Positions 54,097 through 62,541 of a stretch of DNA of 64,000 nt are shown piece by piece. Source of the DNA: Deinococcus grandis (lineage in GTDB: Bacteria; Deinococcota; Deinococci; Deinococcales; Deinococcaceae); NCBI RefSeq assembly GCF_001485435.1, contig NZ_BCMS01000001.1:1869501-1933500 (forward strand), written 5' to 3'. The position numbers and the translations under genes were made by a program. Every line of letters begins with the position of its first letter. Position 1 is the first letter of the stretch. The notes under the pieces are model-generated. The model had not been told where the DNA came from. It did no database searches and worked only from the letters and a program-made list of their open reading frames with translations.

Positions 54097-55563
54097 TTAT
54101 TTCTGTTCGGTCAGCGGGCGGAGGTTCTCGCGCAGTTCCTCCACGCGTTCGCCGAGGTTCACGTCGGGGTCGAGCCCGTTCGCGTCGGCGTTCCCGGTGG
54201 CGCCCTGCATGCCGCTCTGGATGGTTTCGGTCTGGTTCAGGTCCTCGTGGTTCAGGACGGCGTTCTCGCTGCGCGTATCGTCGCTCATGCCCACAGCCTG
54301 CCGCGCCGGGACCGGGACCGGATGGGCGGAGGCTGTAGGCACGTTCATGGCCGAGCGCAGCGCGCGCCCACTGACCCCCGGCGTGGCGAGGGCCGCGCGG
54401 GCCAGCGGCAGCCGGGTGCGGTTCGGCAGCGTGGCGAACAGGCGCAGCATCGTGCGGGCCAGTGCGCCCGGCGGCGTGTCCGGGTCGAGGAACGCGTGCC
54501 ACGCGGCGGGCGGCAGCGCGAAGAACGCCCGGAAGAACGGCGCGAGCTGATCCGGGGGCAGGTTCAGCAGCGCCTGCACGCCCAGCAGGTGCACCTCGCG
54601 CGCGGCGCGGCGCTCGGGGGGCCACAGGGCCGCCCAGGCCGCCGCGTGCGGGTCGCGCCCGGCCCGCAAGGCGTCCGCCGCGGCGTGGGCCACCATGGGC
54701 GCGGCGCGCAGGGCCCCCGCGACCTGAAAGCCACTGATGGGGTGCACCAGACCCCCGGCGGCCCCGAAGGCCAGCGGACCGTGCGGGTCGGGGGCGGCCG
54801 TGTTCATGGGGAACGCCACCCATTCCTCGTGCAGGATCTCGCCGGGCGGGGTGCCCTGGGCGCGCAGGCGCTCGTGCAGCCGCGCGCGCAGGGCCGCGCG
54901 GGTGGGGGCGGGGCGGGCGATCAGGCTGGTCTCCTCCACGAAGTACGTGTCGCCGCCCAGGTGCATGGCGTACAGGAAGGTGGGGGTCTCGCCCGGGCCG
55001 TGCGGGGCGCGGTAGTCCATCCAGACCATCGCGCCGGGTGCACTGGGGGGCCGCTCGAAGCGGGCGGTCAGGCCGTAGGCGGTCTGCAGTGCCGCGCCGC
55101 CCGGGTGCCGGGGGCGGCGCAGGCTGCCCGTGTGCCCGGCGGCGTCCACCACGAAGCGGGCGGTCAGGGCGTGCCCCTCGCGGGTGTGCACGGTCCAGCC
55201 GTCCGCGCCGGGCGCGGCGTGCGTGACGGTCCCCACGGTCCAGGCCAGGGGTCCGGCGCGGTCCAGCAGCGCGTGCAGGAACCGGGTGTTGTCCAGCAGC
55301 GCGTAGGGCCGCAGCAGCGGCGTGGGCTGCGGGCCGGTGTACACCCGCACGTCCGTCCACACGTGCGCGGCGCAGGCCTGCGCCCAAGCGGGCAGGTCGT
55401 CCAGCCACGCGCCGTACGTGGCGGGGAAGGCCTGCGGCGCGTGCGGCGCCACGATCCGGACGCTGTGGTGCCGGGCGCGCAACTCGGCGGCCAGGGCCAG
55501 GGCGGCGGGCCCGGCGCCGACGATCAGGGCGTCGGTGGGCGCGGGCTCGGTGGGGGCGGGCAT
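54097..55563 (-). CDS. Lycopene cyclase with C-terminal extension
   Basis: This 488-residue flavoprotein is related to CrtY/CrtL cyclases, which form beta rings on lycopene at the membrane. The FAD motif is DALIVGAGPAALALAAELRA near residue 12. FVVDAAGHTG lies near 140, and HPISGFQVAGALRAAP near 265 is the conserved C-terminal flavin segment. The start at 55563 follows TACGCT by six bases. About 63 acidic, Gln/Asn-rich residues follow an internal Met (54288); they are unlike the rest and look like an added domain. Confidence 0.85.
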   Translation of the reverse strand: MPAPTEPAPTDALIVGAGPAALALAAELRARHHSVRIVAPHAPQAFPATYGAWLDDLPAWAQACAAHVWTDVRVYTGPQPTPLLRPYALLDNTRFLHALLDRAGPLAWTVGTVTHAAPGADGWTVHTREGHALTARFVVDAAGHTGSLRRPRHPGGAALQTAYGLTARFERPPSAPGAMVWMDYRAPHGPGETPTFLYAMHLGGDTYFVEETSLIARPAPTRAALRARLHERLRAQGTPPGEILHEEWVAFPMNTAAPDPHGPLAFGAAGGLVHPISGFQVAGALRAAPMVAHAAADALRAGRDPHAAAWAALWPPERRAAREVHLLGVQALLNLPPDQLAPFFRAFFALPPAAWHAFLDPDTPPGALARTMLRLFATLPNRTRLPLARAALATPGVSGRALRSAMNVPTASAHPVPVPARQAVGMSDDTRSENAVLNHEDLNQTETIQSGMQGATGNADANGLDPDVNLGERVEELRENLRPLTEQK

Positions 55564-55684
55564 GCGCGCAGCGTAGCGTGCCCGCGCGGCGGCGGAGTGT
55601 ACGCCCGCGCATGAACGGCAGTTCAAGTTTGGACTGTGGCGCGGCGCGCTGCCCACCCGGGCGCCGGGACTCTAGGGTGGGGGC

Positions 55685-56590
55685 ATGACCCGAACCTCTC
55701 CCGCCCCGTCCCGCCGTTCCCGTGTGCCGCGCGCCGCGCTGCTGGGGGCCGGCGCCCTGCTCCTCATGACGGCGCTGGCCGCCTGCTCCCGCGACGGCGC
55801 GCAGGGCACCCTGAACCGCGTGGTCTCCACCGCCGGCCTGAACGTGACGAGCAACGTCCGCTACGGCCCGGACGTCCGCAACGTCATGGACGTGTACGCC
55901 CCGCAGAACGCCCGCAGCGCCCCGGTCGTGCTGTTCATCCACGGTGGCAGCTGGGAAAACGGCGACAAGGACGGCCACAAGTTCGTCGGGGAGTCCCTGG
56001 CGCGCGCCGGGTACGTCACGGCCGTCATGAGTTACCGTCTCGCCCCGGCGAACCGGTATCCCTCGTACGTGCAGGACGCCGCGCAGGCGCTGAAGGTCCT
56101 GCGCGAGAAGGTGGGCGCGCTGGGCGGCAACCCGCAGAACGTGTTCGTGATGGGCCACTCGGCGGGGGGCTTCAACGCCGTGGAGGTCGTGGACAACGCC
56201 CGCTGGCTCGCGGAGGCGGACGTGCCGGTCAGCGCGATCCGCGGCGTGATCGGCGTGGCCGGGCCGTACTCGTACGACTTCCGGCAGTTCTCCAGCGCGA
56301 AGGCCTTCCCGGTGGGCGCCACCCCGGACGAGGTCATGCCCGACCGGCACGTGCGCGCCGACGCGCCGCCCCACCTGCTCCTCGTCGCCGAGAACGACGA
56401 CACGGTCTACCCGCAGAACGCCCTGAACATGGAGGCGGCCCTCAAGGGCGCGGGCGTGCCCGTCACGCGGACCGTGCTGCCGAAACTGAACCACATCACG
56501 ATCATCGCGGCCATGGCGCGCCCCCTGACGTTCCTGGGCGGCACCCGGCAGGCCGTCATCGACTTCATCGAAGCGCACCGGCTGCCCTGA
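55685..56590 (+). CDS. Alpha/beta-hydrolase lipoprotein (carboxylesterase-like)
   Basis: This 301-residue protein has a twin-Arg-rich N-terminus, a hydrophobic core and lipobox LAAC near residue 33, so it is probably lipid-anchored. The hydrolase domain resembles BD-FAE/HSL-type esterases: oxyanion HGGSWENGDK near 79, nucleophile MGHSAGGFNAV near 157, acid Asp in AENDDTVYPQ and His in LNHITII. The start at 55685 lies six bases after TAGGGT (leaderless). Confidence 0.9.
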   Translation: MTRTSPAPSRRSRVPRAALLGAGALLLMTALAACSRDGAQGTLNRVVSTAGLNVTSNVRYGPDVRNVMDVYAPQNARSAPVVLFIHGGSWENGDKDGHKFVGESLARAGYVTAVMSYRLAPANRYPSYVQDAAQALKVLREKVGALGGNPQNVFVMGHSAGGFNAVEVVDNARWLAEADVPVSAIRGVIGVAGPYSYDFRQFSSAKAFPVGATPDEVMPDRHVRADAPPHLLLVAENDDTVYPQNALNMEAALKGAGVPVTRTVLPKLNHITIIAAMARPLTFLGGTRQAVIDFIEAHRLP

Positions 56591-56625
56591 CGTCACACTC
56601 AGCGCGGGCAGGTAGCATGGACGGC

Positions 56626-56997
56626 GTGAGGCGTTCCCTGCTCCTGCTCGCGCTGCTGTGCCCGGCCCTGGGCAGCTGCCGCTACAACTTCGTGCCGCTG
56701 ATTCCCGGGCAGATCGAACCGGAACTTCCGGCGCGCGTGACCGGCGCGGCCCTGACCCGCGACGGCGAGCGGCTCTTGCTGCGCGCCCAGGTAGACGGCC
56801 CGATCACGCCGGGGTTCCTGAGCGTGGCGTGGTTCAACGGCACCCAGGCCATCGGCACCGACAGCGTGTACCTGGACGCCGCGCAGCGCGCCGCGACCTT
56901 CGAACTGCGCGCCCCGGACAAGGGCGCGTACCGGGCGGTCCTGTCGTTCGGCGGCGCGGTGCTGCGGCAGGTGGAACTGTACGAGGTCAAGCCGTGA
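56626..56997 (+). CDS. Small lipoprotein
   Basis: This 123-residue protein has a lipoprotein signal (RRSLLLLALLCPALGSC, lipobox LGSC with the Cys near residue 17). The mature part is beta-rich (LPARVTGAALTRDGERLLLRAQVD, GFLSVAWFNGTQ), like a single immunoglobulin-type sandwich. GTG 56626 is favoured over ATG 56617 because TAGCAT overlaps the latter and ends seven bases before the GTG. It overlaps the next gene by GTGA. Confidence 0.75.
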   Translation: MRRSLLLLALLCPALGSCRYNFVPLIPGQIEPELPARVTGAALTRDGERLLLRAQVDGPITPGFLSVAWFNGTQAIGTDSVYLDAAQRAATFELRAPDKGAYRAVLSFGGAVLRQVELYEVKP

Positions 56998-57392
56998 GGG
57001 CATGGCGCGGCGTCGTGGAGTGGACGGCGGGGCAGCGCGAGCGCTTCGTGTGGCGCGACGGCCGCCTGGAGCCGCTGCGGGTGGAGGCCCGGCCCGCGCC
57101 GGTGAACTACGGGTGCCTGCCGGGCACCCTGAACCCGGCCGATGACGCCGAGGTGGACGCCGTGTGGCTGGGCGAGCCGCTGGCGGTCGGCACGGTGCGC
57201 GAGGGGGCCCCGGCGGCCCTGCTGCACCTGCACGACGGGGATCACAAGGTGATCTTCAGCGTGGGGCCGGTGCAGGGCGCGGCCCTTCATGGGCTGCTGG
57301 CGTGGTTCCCGCCCGAGCGGGGCGCGACCGTGCAGGACGCCCACGCCGCGCAGGCGTGGCTGGACGAACTGGCCGCCGCGCGGCCCGGGTGA
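56994..57392 (+). CDS. Inorganic pyrophosphatase-like protein, probably degenerate
   Basis: This 132-residue protein follows the soluble family I pyrophosphatase layout: VNYGCLPGTL (VNYGYIPGTL type), a Asp-rich segment DDAEVDAVWLG and DHKVIF. In active enzymes the signature is D-[SGDN]-D-[PE]-x-D, whereas here the third position is Ala, so one metal-binding Asp is lost. It may have lost catalysis or act on another phosphate ester. The length is shorter than the usual 170-180 residues. It starts within GTGA of the lipoprotein gene. Confidence 0.7.
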   Translation: MRAWRGVVEWTAGQRERFVWRDGRLEPLRVEARPAPVNYGCLPGTLNPADDAEVDAVWLGEPLAVGTVREGAPAALLHLHDGDHKVIFSVGPVQGAALHGLLAWFPPERGATVQDAHAAQAWLDELAAARPG

Positions 57393-57395
57393 CGG

Positions 57396-58280
57396 TCAGG
57401 GGGACGCCGTTCCGGCCGGACCCCGGGCGTCCTGCGCCGCCCAGTCGAGCGTCAGGGTGCGCAGCTGCCCCGCCACCCAGGTCATCGCGTCGCTGGCCGG
57501 GTACGTGACGGCGCTGTGGTCCTCCCGGGGGGAGATGAAGCGGGTCAGGGCGCGCGTGGTGCCGTCCAGGCGGACGTTGCCCTCCACCTCGAACAGGTAG
57601 TTCACGGCGTAACCGGTGGCGGCCCCGCGCCGGGGTAGGCGTTTGCTCTGCACCTCGATCCCGCGCGCCACGTTGGGCCACACGACGTCCTTGGCGTTCA
57701 CGCGCCGCCCGGCGACGGTCATGGGCTCGCAGGCGTTCAGGGGGGAGAACGGGTCGCCCGTGCGGATCAGCGGGCCGAAGTCGGTCTTCCAGCCCAGGCA
57801 GATGCCGTCCAGGTCGATCTGCGCCGCGAAGGGCACGTCGGGCCGGTCGCGGGTCAGTTGGTGCAGCCACACGACGCCCTGCGAATGCCCCAGCAGCACG
57901 ATCCTCGGGGCGTCCGGGCCGGTCCACGCGGCGCGCAGGGCGTCCAGGTCCGCCAGCAGGGCCGCGTACCCGCGCTGCTCGGTGCCGGTGCGGGCGGACA
58001 CGAAGCGCGCGGTGGGGCTGCTGGCGTAGTTCGCGGCCTGCACGCTCAGACCGGCCGCCTGGAATTCACGGGCGACGCGGTCCACGGTGCCGCGTGACCC
58101 CAGGTACGCCCAGTTGTCGCGCGGCGCGGCGCACGGCACCCCGCAGCGTCCCGCCACGCTGAGAATCACGACGTCCGGCGCGGCGCCGCCCAGGTCCACG
58201 GGGGGCGTGTCGGCGGCGTTGACCGTCAGTGTGGGCGCGCAGGCGGTCAGGAGGAGCAGGGTGGGCAGCGCGGAACGCAT
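57396..58280 (-). CDS. Lipoprotein with alpha/beta-hydrolase fold
   Basis: This 294-residue protein has signal LPTLLLLTAC with the lipobox Cys near residue 14. The nucleophile elbow is LLGHSQGVVWLHQL, typical of the hydrolase fold; a possible acid/His pair is in the C-terminal EDHSAVTYP. Four further Cys (GRCGVPC, GICLGW, NACEP) suggest disulphide bonds. Similarity to DUF3089-type hydrolases is possible. The substrate is unknown. TACACT lies nine bases before the ATG. Confidence 0.8.
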   Translation of the reverse strand: MRSALPTLLLLTACAPTLTVNAADTPPVDLGGAAPDVVILSVAGRCGVPCAAPRDNWAYLGSRGTVDRVAREFQAAGLSVQAANYASSPTARFVSARTGTEQRGYAALLADLDALRAAWTGPDAPRIVLLGHSQGVVWLHQLTRDRPDVPFAAQIDLDGICLGWKTDFGPLIRTGDPFSPLNACEPMTVAGRRVNAKDVVWPNVARGIEVQSKRLPRRGAATGYAVNYLFEVEGNVRLDGTTRALTRFISPREDHSAVTYPASDAMTWVAGQLRTLTLDWAAQDARGPAGTASP

Positions 58281-58344
58281 CGGGTCACCAGTGTAGTCGG
58301 CGCCCGGCCCGGCCGATTCGGGATCGCGTCACGGTGTCCCGGGG

Positions 58345-58518
58345 TCATACGGGACTCAAGTGATTCCACATCATTCGGAGTCGCCCGGTGGCCCCCTCAC
58401 CCTTCCGTCGCTTCGCGCCTCCCTCCCTCTCTGCTGCGCAGCTCTCCGAGTCCCACAGGGGGAGAGGGAACAACGGAACGCGATCACGGTGCAAGCAAGT
58501 CAATTTAATCCCGTATCA
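58345..58518 (-). repeat. Stop-codon-linked repeat, variant R5 (about 174 bp)
   Basis: In the sense of the response-regulator gene it starts with that gene's TGA stop as TGATACGGGATTA and ends GAGTCCCGTATGA, so the ends are inverted repeats (TCATACGGGACT on the plus strand). The interior differs from R1-R4: a purine-rich stretch and GAGCTGCGCAGCAGAGAGG, the palindrome shared with R2a and R6. It fills most of the gap from 58281 to 58516. Confidence 0.65.
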
Positions 58519-59196
58519 GGGGGTGCGGGCGCGGTAGAGCTTCACGGGGCGCCCGGCGTTCCCGTACTGGTGTTCCAGCGTGGCCTGCTCGCTGCGCACG
58601 AGGTGTTCGAGGTACCGCCACGCCGTCACGCGGCTCAGGCCGACCTGCTCCCCGATCTCCTCGGCGGTGACGGACTGCGCGGCGCCCTGGAGGGCCTGCA
58701 CGACGCGGTCCAGGGTGTTCGGGTCGATGCCGCGTGGCAGGGCGGCCGGTTGCGCCGCGCCGTGCCCGAGCAGGCGGTCCAGGCGGCCCTGGTCCAGGCG
58801 GGCCGCGCCGGGTCCCGGCAGGCGGCGGGTGCGGTGCCGGGCGAGCAGGTCCTGAAGCCGCGCGCCGGTGAACGGTTTGATCAGGTAGTCGAACGCGCCG
58901 TGCGCGAGGGCCAGCCGGACGCTGTTCTCGTCGTCGGCGGCGGTGATCAGGGCCACGTCGGTGGTCAGGCCGTGCGCGCGCCAGTGCCGCAGGAGGCCCA
59001 GGCCGCTGCCGTCGGGCAGGTGGACGTCCAGCAGGATCAGGTCGGGTTTCAGCGCCTGCGCCAGCGCGTCGCCCTGGGCGCAGGTGGCGGCGCTGCCGAC
59101 GACGTGCACGTCGGGGTCGCGTTCGAGCAGGTCGCGGTTGACGCGGGCGACGCGCAGGTCGTCCTCGACGAGCAGCACGCGGATTCGGGCGTTCAT
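58516..59196 (-). CDS. CitB/DcuR-type response regulator
   Basis: This 226-residue two-component regulator has a receiver domain (1-120) with acidic pocket VEDDLRV, phospho-acceptor Asp in LILLDVHLPDGSG (about residue 56) and Lys in YLIKPF. A C-terminal winged helix (about 165-215, AEEIGEQVGLSRVTAWRYLEHL) binds DNA. This layout is that of CitB/DctR/DcuR, which sense C4- and tricarboxylates. It starts in ATGA overlap with its kinase and lies divergent to tctCBA, so it probably controls that operon. Confidence 0.94.
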   Translation of the reverse strand: MNARIRVLLVEDDLRVARVNRDLLERDPDVHVVGSAATCAQGDALAQALKPDLILLDVHLPDGSGLGLLRHWRAHGLTTDVALITAADDENSVRLALAHGAFDYLIKPFTGARLQDLLARHRTRRLPGPGAARLDQGRLDRLLGHGAAQPAALPRGIDPNTLDRVVQALQGAAQSVTAEEIGEQVGLSRVTAWRYLEHLVRSEQATLEHQYGNAGRPVKLYRARTP

Positions 59197-60782
59197 GCGG
59201 TCACCTCGGCCGGTTCGGGGGGGCGGTGTGGGAGGGGCTGCGGGAGGCTCAGCTGGAAGACGGTCAGCGGGCCGCGCCGGGTGTGGCGCAGGCTGCCGCC
59301 CAGGCCCTGCACGCGCGCGTGGACGCCGTGCAGGCCGTAGCCGCGGCCCTCGCCCTTGCTGCTCGCCCCCCGGTCGAAGAGGGTGTCGTGCAGGGCCGGG
59401 GGCACGCCGGGGCCGCTGTCCTCCACCTCGACCTGCATGCCGTCCGGGTCCTCGCCGATGGTGACGGTGACCAGCCCGGGCTGCCCGGCGAGCGCCTCGA
59501 AGGCGTTCTCGGTGAGGTTCCCCACGGCGCTGACCAGGGTGTCGGCGTGGCGTTCCCAGTGGGGGCCAAGGTGGCTGCCCTCGGTGATCTGGAAGTCGAT
59601 GCCGAGTTCCTGCGCCCGCTCGCGCTTTCCGGCCAGCAGCGCCACCAGCCGGGGGACCTGCACGTCGCGCAGCAGCTGCCGGAACTGCGCGTCGGCGTGA
59701 ATCTCGGCGTTCAGGACGCGCAGGGCCTCCTCGCCCCGCCCGAGCTGCAGCAGGCCGGACAGGACGTGCAGGCGGTTCTGGTACTCGTGCGTCTGGGCGC
59801 GCAGGACGTCCACGAAGCCGCGCGCGTGCGTGAGTTCCTCTGCCAGGGCCAGGGCCTCGGCGCGGTCGCGGAAGCCCGCGACGAACCCGCCGCCCTCCAG
59901 CGGTTCGAGGTTCACGAGGACCGGCTCGCCCCGCAGGGCCAGTTCCAGGTTCTGGGTACGCGCCGCCCCACCAGCGGTCAGCAGGGCCAGTTCCGGCCAG
60001 AGGGTCGCCAGGGGCGCCGGGGCGCTCTGGCCGCCCAGCAGGGTCACGGCGCGGTCGCTGCTGAGCGTCACCAGCCCGCCTGCATCGACCGCCAGCACGC
60101 CCTCGCGCAGGGCGGCCAGCACGGCGCGCTGCTGGCGGGCCAGCGCGGCGATCTGTTCGGGTTCCAGGTTCAGGATCTCGGCCCGCAGGCGCCGGGCGGC
60201 CCACACCGCGCCCACCGTGCCCAGGCCCAGCGCGAGCACGAACCACGGCAGCAGGCTGATCAGGGCGCTGCCAACCAGATGCCACACCTGCGGCATGAGG
60301 TACCCGGTGCTGACCACGCCCACCACGCGGCTGCCGGGCACGCCGCCTGCCCAGACCGGGACCTTGCCGCGCACGCTCAGGCCCAGGCTGCCGCGCGCGA
60401 CCGACACGACCTCCTGCCCGGCGAGCGGCTGGGCGTTGTCGCCGCCCTCCATGGGTTTGCCCAGCCGCTCGGGAACGGGGTGCGCCAGGCGGATGCCGCG
60501 CGCGTTGCCGACCACGATGAAGTCCGCGCCCGCCTCCTCGCGCAGGACGTTCACCTGGGTGTTCAGCGCGGCGTCCTGCGTGCCGCGCGCGGTGCCCTGC
60601 ACGACCACGGGCAGTTTCGCCACGATGCGACTGGCAGTCAGGGCGCGCTCGCCCAGGCGTTCGCGGGCCTCGCCGTACAGCTGCGCGGTCTGCACGCCGA
60701 CCAGCAGGGCGGTCATGGCACACAGCACGATCAGGTGCAGGCGCACCAGTCGGCCCTGCAGGTTGGGGCGTCGTCGGGTCAT
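59193..60782 (-). CDS. CitA/DcuS-type sensor histidine kinase
   Basis: This 529-residue membrane kinase has an N-terminal helix (LHLIVLCAMTALLVGVQTA), a periplasmic PDC sensor (about 40-170), a second helix (LISLLPWFVLALGLGTVGAVWA), a PAS-like linker, and a kinase core. The phospho-acceptor His is in RAQTHEYQNRLHVLSG near 325, as in CitA/DcuS. ATP-binding boxes are NLTENAFEAL, EDSGPGVP and GRGYGLHGVHA. It would sense extracellular carboxylates and signal to the regulator encoded downstream. Confidence 0.95.
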   Translation of the reverse strand: MTRRRPNLQGRLVRLHLIVLCAMTALLVGVQTAQLYGEARERLGERALTASRIVAKLPVVVQGTARGTQDAALNTQVNVLREEAGADFIVVGNARGIRLAHPVPERLGKPMEGGDNAQPLAGQEVVSVARGSLGLSVRGKVPVWAGGVPGSRVVGVVSTGYLMPQVWHLVGSALISLLPWFVLALGLGTVGAVWAARRLRAEILNLEPEQIAALARQQRAVLAALREGVLAVDAGGLVTLSSDRAVTLLGGQSAPAPLATLWPELALLTAGGAARTQNLELALRGEPVLVNLEPLEGGGFVAGFRDRAEALALAEELTHARGFVDVLRAQTHEYQNRLHVLSGLLQLGRGEEALRVLNAEIHADAQFRQLLRDVQVPRLVALLAGKRERAQELGIDFQITEGSHLGPHWERHADTLVSAVGNLTENAFEALAGQPGLVTVTIGEDPDGMQVEVEDSGPGVPPALHDTLFDRGASSKGEGRGYGLHGVHARVQGLGGSLRHTRRGPLTVFQLSLPQPLPHRPPEPAEVTA

Positions 60783-60833
60783 GGGTGTTCGCCACCGATT
60801 GTAGGAGCGCGCGGCCCGTCACACCCAGGGGTT

Positions 60834-60871
60834 GCGTGCATTGCGTTCACGGGCGTGCATTGCGTACACGG
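60834..60871 (+). promoter_or_regulatory. 19-bp tandem operator upstream of tctC
   Basis: GCGTGCATTGCGTTCACGG (60834-60852) is followed directly by GCGTGCATTGCGTACACGG (60853-60871), 18 of 19 bases identical. The sites lie between the divergent kinase and tctC genes, upstream of the tctC -35, where an activating response regulator would bind. Confidence 0.65.
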
Positions 60872-60899
60872 ATTGCTCGGCCAGCACGCAAAAAAACTC

Positions 60900-60928
60900 T
60901 TGTGACCGGGGCCGGGTGGGCGTAGGGT
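60900..60928 (+). promoter_or_regulatory. tctCBA promoter
   Basis: TTGTGA (60900-60905), a 17-bp spacer and TAGGGT (60923-60928) make a weak housekeeping promoter, as expected for one needing activation. The transcript would have a leader of about 35 bases with GGAGG before tctC. Confidence 0.6.
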
Positions 60929-60969
60929 ACGGGTGACACCACAACCCACCCCCTCACCGGAGGAACCCC

Positions 60970-61920
<951 letters not shown>

Positions 61921-62022
61921 AGCCTGCGGCTGGTCGTGCCGGGCGGTGGCGAGTTTCCTTCGCGCCGCCCGGCCCCACGTTGCGTCCCCCCCCGTCTTTC
62001 CCTGCCCTGCGAGGTTCCGTGC

Positions 62023-62541
62023 ATGTCTGATCCCGTCACCACCCCCATTCCCGCCGCGCGCCGCGGCCTGAGCGTGCCCGACCTGCTGGTCGCGCTGGGC
62101 GTCCTGATCGTCGGGGCCCTGCTTCTGATCGGCACGCTGAAGATTCCCTTCGGCATCAACGCGTACGTCGGCCCGCGCGTGTTCCCCATGATCGTGTCGG
62201 TCGGCACGCTGGCGCTGGGCGCACTGCTGCTCGTGGCGACCCTGCGCGGCTACCGCGCCGAACCCGCCGCCGAGGAGGACAGCGACCCGGACGCCCAGCC
62301 GGACCTGCGCCAGCCCGGGATCATCCTGGGCGGCTTCCTGCTGGGTTCGCTGATCCTGGTGCCGCTGGGCTTCGTGGTGGGCACGGCCGTGATGTACTTC
62401 AGCGTGGGCGTCGCGTTCGGTGAGCGCCGGGTGCCCCTGCTGGCGGGCGTCGCCCTGATCGTCGCGCTCGTCACGTACGTGGCGTTCACGCGCGGCCTGG
62501 GCCTGAGTCTCCCGGCGGGCATCCTGAAAGGGGTGCTGTGA
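62023..62541 (+). CDS. tctB: Tripartite tricarboxylate transporter small membrane subunit
   Basis: This 172-residue TctB has four helices (LLVALGVLIVGALLLIGTL, FPMIVSVGTLALGALLLVATL, and two in the C-terminal half) and an acidic cytoplasmic loop (AEEDSDPDAQPD). It is the poorly conserved small subunit that pairs with TctA. ATG 62023 is set by GAGG seven bases upstream. It ends in a TGATG overlap with tctA. Confidence 0.92.
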   Translation: MSDPVTTPIPAARRGLSVPDLLVALGVLIVGALLLIGTLKIPFGINAYVGPRVFPMIVSVGTLALGALLLVATLRGYRAEPAAEEDSDPDAQPDLRQPGIILGGFLLGSLILVPLGFVVGTAVMYFSVGVAFGERRVPLLAGVALIVALVTYVAFTRGLGLSLPAGILKGVL

